A stretch of 64,000 nt of DNA from Leptospira gomenensis (GTDB lineage Bacteria > Spirochaetota > Leptospiria > Leptospirales > Leptospiraceae): NCBI RefSeq assembly GCF_004770155.1, contig NZ_RQFA01000048.1, positions 1-64,000 on the forward strand, read 5' to 3'. Below, piece by piece: positions 33,524 to 47,021 of this stretch (positions are counted from its first letter, which is position 1; every line of letters begins with the position of its first letter). The position numbers were made by a program, and so were the translations under genes. The notes under the pieces were generated by a model. The model had not been told where the DNA came from and did no database searches. It saw only the letters and a list, made by a program, of their open reading frames with translations.

Positions 33524-34072
33524 ATGGAAGAAAGTTACAACGGAAAAATATTGATCTCCAACTCTTCCATCGTCATGGATTATTTCAATCGGACGGTGAT
33601 ACTCATAGTCGAACACGATGAACAAGGCGCGTTTGGCTTGGTTCTGAATAAACGCCAGGAGGCATTTATCGGAGACGTGATTCAGGGAGTTCCCGATCAC
33701 CTCAGCAAAAATTTTCCGATCTATTCCGGCGGGCCCGTAGATCCCACGTTCATTTCCGTTCTTCATGAAAACGCGAACATAACCCAACCTGGAATCGAAG
33801 TGATTCCCGGATTGTTTCTCGCGAGAAGTTTCGACACGCTTTTGGAATTGATGGAATCCTCTTCCAAGTTTCACGTGTATCAGGGGTATTCCGGTTGGGG
33901 AGCGGGGCAACTCGAAGGGGAGATGATCCGCAAATCCTGGGTCGTTCACGAAGCGCCCAAAGATTTCGTCTTGAATCAGGATCCGGAAACCACTTGGCAG
34001 GAAGCCTTACGAAGCAAAGGTGGAATCTACCGCTACTTCGTGGAACACACGAAAGATCCGATGTTGAACTGA
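33524..34072 (+). CDS. YqgE/AlgH family protein (DUF179)
   Basis: A conserved cytoplasmic protein of unsettled function. The family pattern is clear: GKILISNSSIVMDYFNRTVILIVEHDEQGAFGLVLNK at the N-terminus, YSGGPVDP in the middle, and YQGYSGWGAGQLEGEM followed by SWVVHEA near the C-terminus. Length 182 aa is usual. It lies 25 bp after the oxidoreductase gene on the same strand. In some bacteria the family affects alginate or transcription; nothing in this context clarifies its role. Confidence 0.93.
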   Translation: MEESYNGKILISNSSIVMDYFNRTVILIVEHDEQGAFGLVLNKRQEAFIGDVIQGVPDHLSKNFPIYSGGPVDPTFISVLHENANITQPGIEVIPGLFLARSFDTLLELMESSSKFHVYQGYSGWGAGQLEGEMIRKSWVVHEAPKDFVLNQDPETTWQEALRSKGGIYRYFVEHTKDPMLN

Positions 34073-34145
34073 TCGGTTTGCGGTTTTCGAATTTAACCTT
34101 TACAGAGAAGTTCTCGATTCTAAGATCGGGAACCGGGAAATAACG

Positions 34146-34436
34146 ATGAAAAAGATTCAGATTTTACTCGTTTCATTTTGTTTTTTATTTTTATTAGCTT
34201 TCGTACAATCGGTTTCCGCCGACGGCTGTTATATATGTACGAGCGGATCGTCGGATCTTTGTAGAGACTATTGCCGCTACGTCGGATCCGACTCGTTTGA
34301 TAATAGAAAAAAGTGCCAGGATCGAGGTTGTAAAGTGGGTGGAACAGCCTCTTGTCCTTCCGCTTCCAATTACAAAGTCTGCTCGGCGAAATCGAATATC
34401 GACCGTACAAGCCCCTTCCTTTCTCTCAGAAGATAA
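34146..34436 (+). CDS. small exported cysteine-rich protein
   Basis: A 96-aa protein with a signal peptide (1-25, cleavage after SVSA). The mature part has eight cysteines at 28, 31, 39, 43, 57, 62, 70 and 79, enough for four disulfides. The spacing is C-x2-C-x7-C-x3-C-x13-C-x4-C-x7-C-x8-C. The rest is polar with a basic C-terminus. Such small disulfide-rich exported proteins occur in pathogenic Leptospira, but I cannot assign a function. GGGAAA before the ATG is a good ribosome site. It stands apart from its neighbours, between an AlgH-like gene and a convergent DUF1564 gene. Confidence 0.82.
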   Translation: MKKIQILLVSFCFLFLLAFVQSVSADGCYICTSGSSDLCRDYCRYVGSDSFDNRKKCQDRGCKVGGTASCPSASNYKVCSAKSNIDRTSPFLSLRR

Positions 34437-34552
34437 TTTCCTTTAAGAGTCGCACGGTTTTTCGTTTCGAGAATCGCTTCGAGCAACGATTTGCTCGGGA
34501 TGATTTTGGAACGAACCCGGAAATTTTCTCTTCATCCTCTTGTTGGTCGTTT

Positions 34553-35140
34553 TTACGTGTTATCCTCTTGTATCACCCAAGGAAACTGTACATGTGCGTA
34601 GAGCGGATGAATAGGATTTGGGGAAAATCGCAGAAAACGTGTTATCGTATTGTGAATTAGGTCGAGCTCCCAGATGTAACTGTAAACATCATGAAAGGTA
34701 GGAACTCCTTCATTCAAACTCTCTGCGATAGAATCCCCGACTTCGACCCGATCCAAAAACAACAAAAAATTAAAAAGATAACATCGGGAAACGCCGTGTG
34801 CATTCGCAAGCACTCCCAACAAACTCCAAAACCCGGTATTCATCCGCACATTCAATTTTTTTAATTTTCCTTGATTCTTTTGATAAAGCGTGGTGATTCC
34901 TTCATCGTTAATCCGACTTCGAGAGGCCATAAACTTCGCATATCTTCGCAAAAGTTCCGGAACGCGTTTTACGAGATACCTTTGATCCTCGTTCGATAAT
35001 TTTACGAAATACGATTCCGGAATCAAAAGGCTAACTACCCTATTTTTTCTCTCCGTCATCGCAGATTGAATTTTTTCTTCGGTATTTAAGAATATCGTTT
35101 CCATACCGAATACGGTTCCTTCCCGATTACGAGCGAACAC
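34553..35140 (-). CDS. DUF1564 family protein (Leptospira-specific)
   Basis: The segments NRVVSLLIPESYFVKLSNEDQRYLVKRVPELLRRYAKF (about 32-70) and the later GVLANAHGVSRCYLFNFLLFLD match the DUF1564 family, which is multi-copy in Leptospira genomes and of unknown function. The N-terminal region has a ribbon-helix-helix-like strand followed by helices, so DNA binding has been an attractive guess. An in-frame Met13 (base 35104) is an equally good start. Most paralogues are about 150-190 aa. It is a single gene between two convergent or divergent neighbours, a common setting for this family. Confidence 0.85.
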   Translation of the reverse strand: MFARNREGTVFGMETIFLNTEEKIQSAMTERKNRVVSLLIPESYFVKLSNEDQRYLVKRVPELLRRYAKFMASRSRINDEGITTLYQKNQGKLKKLNVRMNTGFWSLLGVLANAHGVSRCYLFNFLLFLDRVEVGDSIAESLNEGVPTFHDVYSYIWELDLIHNTITRFLRFSPNPIHPLYAHVQFPWVIQEDNT

Positions 35141-35290
35141 GAAGTAAAGAAAAAATAAACGTCGAAATTCGAAAAAACTCTCATAAAAAAACCGCTCCCG
35201 CCACGACCGAATCGATCAAAGACCGGACGGCGATTTTACGATTTTATTTTGAACGGACCACTTCATTCCGAGCGAATCGTTTCGAAAAAA

Positions 35291-37828
35291 TCACATCGAT
35301 TTCATAAAGCTGACGGGAGGTTTTTTCCATTCTCCTTGAAGATTGAAATAATAAACCGTGCTCGTCGCTACGATCGTAAAAAGGTAAACAATTCCGTATT
35401 CAAAAATCGGATGAGAAGGTTGAATTTCCAGAATCTGCGCACTGATCAGCTCGTTCGCGACGCAGGCGAGAACAAGCGCCAATAAATAAGAAAACGTTCC
35501 AAGCAGAATCCCTTCCCACAAAAAGATTCTCTTTAGAAAACCGGAAGTCCCTCCAATGATTCGAAGAAGAGTGGTTTCTTCGATTCGTTCTTTTCTGCTG
35601 GAATTCAAAGCGGTCAAAACCAAAAGCAAAGAGGCGCCGAGAATAAGCCAAGTCATCAAACGAATAGTGAAAGAAATTTTTTCCAAAATTCCCAAAAAGG
35701 ATCGAACCGCTTTGTCCGTATCGATGATCGTCAAATTAGGGTATTTGGAAACGAGACTTTTCTGTAATTCGTACCGTTTGGATTCCGATTCGATTCGCAA
35801 AGAACTCAGATAATAACCCGGCGCCTTTTCCAAAATTCCTTTGGAAAATAAGACCACGAAATTCGGCCGCATATCGGACCAATTCACTGCTCTAAAGTTG
35901 CGGATAATCCCCGTGACCTCCACTCCTCCGATCGAAAACGTAAGACTATCCCCTAGTTGCACTTTGAGATGAGTGGAAAATTCCTTCTCGATGGAAATCT
36001 GATCCTCTTCCCCCTTTCTCCAAAAATCCCCGTCTACGATCTTTTCCGTCGGATACGGCTCGTTGCGGTAGGAAAGAAAGTATTCCCTTGTTCTCGCTGT
36101 AGATCTCCAATCCCTTCGAAACGCGGAAGAATCGGTTTCCTCTTTTTTGACCGGTTCTCCGTTGATCTTCGCCAATCTCGCTCCGATCACGGGCGCAACG
36201 ATCATCCTCTCCGCGCCGAAATCTTTCGCAACTTCCTCAAAATGTTCCTTCTGTTCGGCGCGGATATCCAAAACAAAAACATTCGGTCTTCTTTCCTTAT
36301 CCTTGGAACCGCTGTATTCGAGTAGGCTTTCACTGACGATCAACGACAAAAGAAGAATAAACAAAGAACTGGTCAAACCGATGACGGACAAAGACAAGGT
36401 CGTTCCCGGTCTGTCGAATTTCCCCAGGACAAAACGCAAAAACGGAGAAAGATCTCCCCTATCACGCAATCCGGAAAGGAATATTCTAATTCCAGAATAT
36501 ACGAAAAATACGATCAACGGGAGCCCCAGCAGAATGGAACAAAGGAGCGCTCCTTTAAGGGGGCTTTCCGTTTCCCACCAAGCGAGAAGAAAAAACAAAC
36601 CGAACAAAATCGAATACGCAAACACTTGCGAAATTTTGAATCTAAAGATTCGGTTGGTTTCCTCTTGAAACTCGTTTTTAACGGCTAAAATCGGTTTTAA
36701 CGTCCGAATCTCGACCAAAGATTCAATGGAGGAAAAAAACGGAACCAAAACACCGATAAGAATTCCCCAAAAAAAGGAAGAAGCGCCTATCGACGGTCGA
36801 AACGAAAGTATATCTTCTCCGGCAAGATCGGGAATCCACCCCAACAACAACGCGCCCAAGAGGATTCCTAAAACCGAACCGATAGCGGAAAAGAAAAACA
36901 ATTCCCCTAAAACTATCAGACTGACCGTATTCGGACTGGCTCCGAGGCATTTTAGAACGGCAAGAGTTCCGGATTTTTCGCGGATTCCCGCTCGGCTTGC
37001 CAGCAGAATCGAAATTCCTCCCAGAAAAAACGCGGACAAACCCAAAAGACTGAAAAAATCCAACGTGTTCGTAAGAAACTTCCTGGATCCGGAGTTGGTT
37101 TCGGTCGAATCGTAAAGAGTTAAGTCTTTTTGAATATACTCTTTGAAACTTTCCTCTTTATATTTTCCGGAAACGGAAGGATCCTTCAATTTGACGGGAA
37201 CCAGATAACTGATTCTCGATCCCCTTTGTTCCAATCCCGTCGAAGCCAAAGAAACGCCCGAAATGATCGAAGTGGGCGCCATGGAAAGAAAGTTTCCTGC
37301 GATTCCCGGTTCCTTTAAAACTTTTCCTTTTAATACGAATTCGCGTTCGCCTAACACGACCGAGGCGCCTATCTTCAATTTCAAATTGAGAATCAGACTT
37401 TCCTCGAGAAGGATTTCTCCGTCCTTTAAACCGCGATAAATTCCCGGCGGTTCCGTGACGATTTCGCCGTAATACGGGAATTTTCCTTTCATCGTTTTGA
37501 TAAGCGACAAGGAGGTTTCGTCGTTTTCGGGATTACGAAGCATCGAAGCAAACTGCACGAGTTCGCTGGTTTCGGAACCGGATGGAAGGCTTCGGGACAT
37601 AAATTCCCTTTGTTCTTTCGTAAACGGAGACGAGCTCTGAACGAGCAGATCCGCGCCCATCAAATTCCGCGCCTCCTTCAAAATGGAACGGCTCAACTCT
37701 TCCCTATACGCGTGAATCGCGGTAACGGAACCGGTGCCGATGGCGATCGCCAGTACGATTTGCAACGCGGAACTTTTTCTGGATCGAATGTCGCGTAGGA
37801 CGGAAAGAAAGAAAAATCGTAACTTCAT
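35291..37828 (-). CDS. FtsX-type ABC transporter permease (large, YbbP-like)
   Basis: An 845-aa inner-membrane permease with the two-copy FtsX layout of YbbP/MacB-type large permeases. TM1 is near 20-40; a large periplasmic domain follows (about 45-260), then three TMs (about 265-350), further TMs, a second periplasmic domain (about 505-700), and three C-terminal TMs (about 720-830). Motifs such as SRAGIREKSGTLAVLKCLGASP and SSRKERIEETTLLRIIGGTS are the two cytoplasmic coupling loops. It overlaps the ATPase gene by 4 bp (ATGA), so the two form a transporter. The cargo is unknown; lipoprotein or lipid handling is typical for this branch. Confidence 0.92.
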   Translation of the reverse strand: MKLRFFFLSVLRDIRSRKSSALQIVLAIAIGTGSVTAIHAYREELSRSILKEARNLMGADLLVQSSSPFTKEQREFMSRSLPSGSETSELVQFASMLRNPENDETSLSLIKTMKGKFPYYGEIVTEPPGIYRGLKDGEILLEESLILNLKLKIGASVVLGEREFVLKGKVLKEPGIAGNFLSMAPTSIISGVSLASTGLEQRGSRISYLVPVKLKDPSVSGKYKEESFKEYIQKDLTLYDSTETNSGSRKFLTNTLDFFSLLGLSAFFLGGISILLASRAGIREKSGTLAVLKCLGASPNTVSLIVLGELFFFSAIGSVLGILLGALLLGWIPDLAGEDILSFRPSIGASSFFWGILIGVLVPFFSSIESLVEIRTLKPILAVKNEFQEETNRIFRFKISQVFAYSILFGLFFLLAWWETESPLKGALLCSILLGLPLIVFFVYSGIRIFLSGLRDRGDLSPFLRFVLGKFDRPGTTLSLSVIGLTSSLFILLLSLIVSESLLEYSGSKDKERRPNVFVLDIRAEQKEHFEEVAKDFGAERMIVAPVIGARLAKINGEPVKKEETDSSAFRRDWRSTARTREYFLSYRNEPYPTEKIVDGDFWRKGEEDQISIEKEFSTHLKVQLGDSLTFSIGGVEVTGIIRNFRAVNWSDMRPNFVVLFSKGILEKAPGYYLSSLRIESESKRYELQKSLVSKYPNLTIIDTDKAVRSFLGILEKISFTIRLMTWLILGASLLLVLTALNSSRKERIEETTLLRIIGGTSGFLKRIFLWEGILLGTFSYLLALVLACVANELISAQILEIQPSHPIFEYGIVYLFTIVATSTVYYFNLQGEWKKPPVSFMKSM

Positions 37829-38571
37829 CGTTTTTTCTTTGCGGTCTTCTTTTTGACCGGAGTTTTTTTGTTCGACTTCGTTTTGCCGACGATCTCGCGG
37901 ACGATTTTACCGTCGCTCATTTCCAAAACCCGATCGGCAAGACCTGCGACCGAATGATCGTGTGTTACCACGATCAAAGTGGAGGAGGTTTTTTGATTCA
38001 ATTCGGCAAGAAGGTTCATCACCATCTCTCCGTTTTTTTTATCCAGGTTTGCGGTAGGTTCGTCTGCGAATAAGATTTTAGGATTGTGGATGAACGACCG
38101 TGCGATCGCGATCCTTTGTTCTTCTCCTCCGGAAAGTTGACCGGGGAAGTTCAACGCCCTTTCCTTCATCGAAACTTTTTCTAACCAAGTCAGAGCCAAC
38201 TCTTTAATTCGAGCGGAACCAAAATCGGAATTCAAAACAAGAGGAAGAGAAACGTTTTCGAGAGCGTTGAGCGATTTGATCAACTGAAAATTCTGAAAGA
38301 TAAAACCGATTTTTTCTCCTCTTAACTTTGCAAGATCGTCTTCGTCTTTTTCCAAAAGCGGAATTCCGTCCAAGATCACTTCCCCTTCGTCGGGACGGTC
38401 CAAACCGGCTGAAATGGCAAGCAAGGTGGATTTTCCCGAACCGGAAGGACCGATAATCGCGATAAATTCTCCTTCTTCGATCCGAAAAGAAACGTCCTTA
38501 AGTACATCGAGTTTTTTTCCGGAAATCGAATAGGACTTATTGAGATTTTTTACCTGTAGCAAATCGTTCAC
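37825..38571 (-). CDS. ABC transporter ATPase (LolD/YbbA-type)
   Basis: The nucleotide-binding subunit for the permease encoded immediately downstream. Walker A is GPSGSGKST (about 41-49), the signature is LSGGEEQRIAIARSF (about 147), Walker B is ILFADEPTANLD, and the switch His is in VVTHDHS. In the signature Glu replaces the usual Gln (GGEEQ versus GGQQQ). The C-terminus has an unusual Lys-rich tail of about 20 residues (KTKSNKKTPVKKKTAKKKR). The start is GTG. It is first in the pair; the gap to 38864 also serves the divergent leuS unit. Confidence 0.94.
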   Translation of the reverse strand: MNDLLQVKNLNKSYSISGKKLDVLKDVSFRIEEGEFIAIIGPSGSGKSTLLAISAGLDRPDEGEVILDGIPLLEKDEDDLAKLRGEKIGFIFQNFQLIKSLNALENVSLPLVLNSDFGSARIKELALTWLEKVSMKERALNFPGQLSGGEEQRIAIARSFIHNPKILFADEPTANLDKKNGEMVMNLLAELNQKTSSTLIVVTHDHSVAGLADRVLEMSDGKIVREIVGKTKSNKKTPVKKKTAKKKR

Positions 38572-38797
38572 CTAACCTTATAAAAACAATCGAAGAAATA
38601 AATTTCTAATTTTTTGTCTATCAACCATTGGAAACGTCCAGATAAAAAAGCATTCCACATAAAACAAAAGATCTCCCTTTTTTTAAAAAAAATTCCGACG
38701 ATTTCCCGCGACTGTCGGCTAATTTTTTTTGACTCTAAACAACCTGATTTTTATAACGTAATCTCCGATCGGGCCGGGAAGGATGTTGTTGGATCAC

Positions 38798-38833
<36 letters not shown>

Positions 38834-38864
38834 CACAATCAGCATGGATAAGTCTGGGAGCAAA

Positions 38865-39032
38865 ATGCAGGCACTCGAAGAAAAACAAACAGAAGCTAAA
38901 GGAAATCATCTTTTGACTTGCTCAGGATGCAGAGCAAAAGTGACGCAACTCTACCAATACGATCTTTGCAAATCTTGTTTGAGTAAGACCTTCCAAAGAT
39001 TGGTCAAGGTAATCGACTCCGTAAGAAAGTAA
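38865..39032 (+). CDS. small zinc-ribbon protein ahead of leuS
   Basis: A 55-aa protein with two CxxC knuckles (C19-x2-C22 and C35-x2-C38) around QLYQYDL, as in compact zinc ribbons. The 38865 ATG is preferred because GGGAG precedes it; a frame-compatible ATG at 38844 would add seven residues but lacks a ribosome site. It ends 8 bp before leuS and is probably translated from the same message. No close relative was recognised. A role in tRNA or ribosome biology is only suggested by position. Confidence 0.7.
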   Translation: MQALEEKQTEAKGNHLLTCSGCRAKVTQLYQYDLCKSCLSKTFQRLVKVIDSVRK

Positions 39033-39040
39033 GGATCCAA

Positions 39041-41629
<2,589 letters not shown>

Positions 41630-41660
41630 GTTGGTTCAATCGGAATTTTGTTTTCATTGA

Positions 41661-41870
41661 AATCCGTGTGAGTTCCCACACCGCTTCGTTTTACAAAGAA
41701 ACGTTCCACCGAGAAAGCGCTAAATCCGTGTGAGTTCCCACACCGCTTCGTTTTACAAAGAAACATTCCACCGAGAAAGCGCTGAATCCGTGTGAGTTCC
41801 CACACCGCTTCGTTTTACAAAGAAACATTCCACCGAGAAAGCGCTGAATCCGTGTGAGTTCCCACACTTC
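41661..41870. repeat. 62-bp tandem repeat array with GTGTGAGTTCCCACAC core
   Basis: Units start at 41661, 41723, 41785 and 41847, an exact 62-bp period; three are complete and the fourth stops after the core. Each holds GTGTGAGTTCCCACAC followed by CGCTTCGTTTTACAAAGAAAC. Copies differ at only a few bases (ACGTTCC versus ACATTCC, GCTA versus GCTG). The array fills the gap between the convergent ends of leuS and the 41873 gene. It has the same core motif as 1-389 but different filler and period. Confidence 0.95.
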
Positions 41871-41872
41871 CT

Positions 41873-42943
<1,071 letters not shown>

Positions 42944-42953
42944 TCATCCTCGT

Positions 42954-43679
<726 letters not shown>

Positions 43680-43774
43680 GGATGAGAAATATGACGAAAA
43701 AGTTCTCCGTTTCGACGAAAAAAAAAGTCTTAAGAAAAAAAGTAATTAAAAAAGAGACGGAACTCGTTCAAAAA

Positions 43775-45124
43775 TCATCCCAAATGTAACAAATTTCGAA
43801 TTAGATCCATCACTTTACCGGGTTTCGGCTCTACCCGATGGATGGAATTGATCAATTTGGAATCGGCCCCGGGGATTTCTCCTCCATGGAATTTCAGTTT
43901 GAATTCAGTGAATTTGAGTCCGTGCGCAGTGGAAATGACTACGACACTTTGTCCTTTGGAGATCGTCCCTTTTTTTAAAAGTTTTTCCAAAGCAGCCAGA
44001 GCCACACCCGTATGAGGATCGTTGTATAAACCGAACAAATCCGCTCGAGAAGCGGCGTCCGCTAATTCGGATTCACTGGCTTGTTCCACGATTCCTTGAA
44101 ACCGCTGTAACGTTTTGATCGCCTTTTGAATCGAAACCGGATTTCCGATCTGAATCGCGGACGCCAAAGTCGTCTTTGCGACCACGGGTTCGAAACTTTC
44201 GAAATTCTTTAGATAGGAAAGATACAAAGGATTGGCATGTTCCGCCTGAGCCAAAACGATCCGAGGAAGTTTATCGATCAAACCGAGAGACAACATCATT
44301 TCGAAACCGGCGCCGAGAGCGGAAACGTTTCCTAAATTTCCTCCGGGGATGACGATCCAATCCGGAACCTTCCATTCCAATTGTTGCGTGATTTCCACGG
44401 AAATCGTTTTTTGTCCTTCGATACGAAGCGAATTCATCGAGTTCGCCAGATAAATTCCGGCTTCACGCGTCACTTCCTTGACGATCTGCATACAACCGTC
44501 AAAGTCCGTGTCGAGCGCGATCACCTTCGCACCGTTCGATACGGGTTGAATCAATTGGGCTTGCGAAACCTTTCCCGCGGGAAGAAAAATAATCGCGGGA
44601 ATTCCCGCTTTGGCCGCGTAGGAAGCGAGCGCTGCGGAAGTATCTCCGGAACTCGCACACGCAACCGCACGGATCGGAACTCCGGAAGCGATCATTTGTT
44701 TGACCTGGGACAAAAGCACCGTCATTCCCAGATCCTTGAAAGAACCAGTGTGGGAGATCCCACACTGTTTGACGTAAAAACTTCCGAGCCCCAAATCCTC
44801 CGTCAATCGATCCGAAGAAAACAGATGCGACAATCCCTCTCCGGAAGTTACGATATTCTTATCTTCGATATGGGGCAGAACCCATTCGCGTTTGTTCCAG
44901 ATTCCGGAGCTGTTGGGGAACTTCACCGAACGAAAACGGGAATCGAAAAGATTCTTCCACTCTTCCCCGGAAATCGATTTCAAAGCGTTCAAGTCGTGGG
45001 AAACCTGAAGCAAACTTCCGCATTTCCTACATTCATAAACGACCTCGTTGAGATCGTATCGAGTTTTGCAGGAATCGTTGATACATTCGAATTCCGCTTT
45101 ATATCGGGTAAGAGTGGAGACCAT
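43775..45124 (-). CDS. thrC: threonine synthase
   Basis: A PLP enzyme that converts O-phosphohomoserine to threonine. The PLP lysine is K130 in TGSFKDLGM. SSGDTSAALASYAAKAG and PGGNLGNVSALGAG are the phosphate and cofactor loops. The N-terminal 40 residues form a zinc ribbon (C14, C19, C32, C35). Length 449 aa fits the family. Only 3 bp separate it from the upstream SPFH protein gene, so it is probably part of that operon, which has no other amino-acid genes. Confidence 0.94.
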   Translation of the reverse strand: MVSTLTRYKAEFECINDSCKTRYDLNEVVYECRKCGSLLQVSHDLNALKSISGEEWKNLFDSRFRSVKFPNSSGIWNKREWVLPHIEDKNIVTSGEGLSHLFSSDRLTEDLGLGSFYVKQCGISHTGSFKDLGMTVLLSQVKQMIASGVPIRAVACASSGDTSAALASYAAKAGIPAIIFLPAGKVSQAQLIQPVSNGAKVIALDTDFDGCMQIVKEVTREAGIYLANSMNSLRIEGQKTISVEITQQLEWKVPDWIVIPGGNLGNVSALGAGFEMMLSLGLIDKLPRIVLAQAEHANPLYLSYLKNFESFEPVVAKTTLASAIQIGNPVSIQKAIKTLQRFQGIVEQASESELADAASRADLFGLYNDPHTGVALAALEKLLKKGTISKGQSVVVISTAHGLKFTEFKLKFHGGEIPGADSKLINSIHRVEPKPGKVMDLIRNLLHLG

Positions 45125-45127
45125 AGT

Positions 45128-46120
<993 letters not shown>

Positions 46121-46207
46121 GTTTTTATCCTTCGGTTGAATTCCCGTTTAGAACGGGTGTTGGATTTTATTTGAAATCATTCGAAACATAAGACCTAGTT
46201 TCGAATT

Positions 46208-46786
46208 TTAGAGTTTCGTAAACAGATCCTTGCGGGAACGGAACGCGTTTTCCAAACCGTCCAGTGAGGATCGCACCTCTCCGACCAGGTTTCGGATCTC
46301 CTCCACGGAGGATTCCGCGGAAGTTTTCAAAGAACGGATCTTTTCGCCGATCCCTTCCACTTCCTGGAAGAGGGAAAAATCGAATTCCGCAAGTCGCTCC
46401 AATTCCTCCGGAGTTCCTTTGAGTCCGCTTCCGAGACCGTTCCAACCGTAACCCGCAGCTTGAATCGCCTGCGTAAGTTTATCGATCAAAACCACCGCGA
46501 TCTCGCTGCTTCCGATCAGATCCATCTTTCTCGCAGAGACAAAACCTTCCTCCATACGACGAAGCGGCTCTTTTAACGAAGCTACTTTGGAAGCGAGTTC
46601 CTTACGTAAAAGCGAATCCGTGTTCTGAAATTCGGAGCCTTTTAGGCCGCTCGAATACAAAGGCAGCTTTTCCATAAAGGCGCGTATTTTGCCTTTTTCG
46701 GATCGATAACGATCGATCAAAGTTTTCACGGGTGACTGTGAAAGAAATTGACCGATTGGATTTTGATCGGAAATCTCTTGTTGCAT
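46208..46786 (-). CDS. helical coiled-coil protein, unknown function
   Basis: The 192-aa protein has no signal peptide or membrane segment. It is predicted almost wholly helical, with heptad-like stretches at about 70-95 and 140-185 (EVEGIGEKIRSLKTSAESSVEE). The middle contains an AAGYGWNGLGSGLKG loop. No family was recognised. It is the first gene of the minus-strand run 46786-41873, 87 bp before the SPFH gene, so it may be a partner of that protein. Confidence 0.7.
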   Translation of the reverse strand: MQQEISDQNPIGQFLSQSPVKTLIDRYRSEKGKIRAFMEKLPLYSSGLKGSEFQNTDSLLRKELASKVASLKEPLRRMEEGFVSARKMDLIGSSEIAVVLIDKLTQAIQAAGYGWNGLGSGLKGTPEELERLAEFDFSLFQEVEGIGEKIRSLKTSAESSVEEIRNLVGEVRSSLDGLENAFRSRKDLFTKL

Positions 46787-46948
46787 ACTTCAAGTTTTAC
46801 ACGATTCGAACTCTGGATCAATGAAAAAATTTTTCGCAAAGTCGGGGCGCGGTATTAAAGCAAATTCGATTTTTAGGAATTTATGGAAAACAACGGGAAA
46901 GAAGAACATCGATTCTCTTCTATCCAAGTAAAAGAAAGCGAATTGACC

Positions 46949-46969
46949 GGATACGCGTACGGCGTATCC
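46949..46969. other. perfect hairpin in the divergent gap before the glycosyltransferase genes
   Basis: GGATACGC (46949-46956) and GCGTATCC (46962-46969) form an 8-bp perfect stem with the loop GTACG. It lies in the 235-bp gap between the 46786 gene (minus) and 47022 gene (plus), about 50 bp before the latter's start. It could be an operator or a transcript leader structure; no T run follows. Confidence 0.35.
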
Positions 46970-47021
46970 TGACTTCGTTGTACACATCGGGATAAATCCA
47001 AATCCTTCGGAACTAAGACAG

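Noticed and set aside
44746..44767. Perfect 10-bp inverted repeat with 2-bp centre, resembling the GTGTG/CACAC repeats
   Set aside because: It lies inside thrC and encodes the conserved CGISHTGSFKD region with the PLP lysine; the symmetry is explained by coding.
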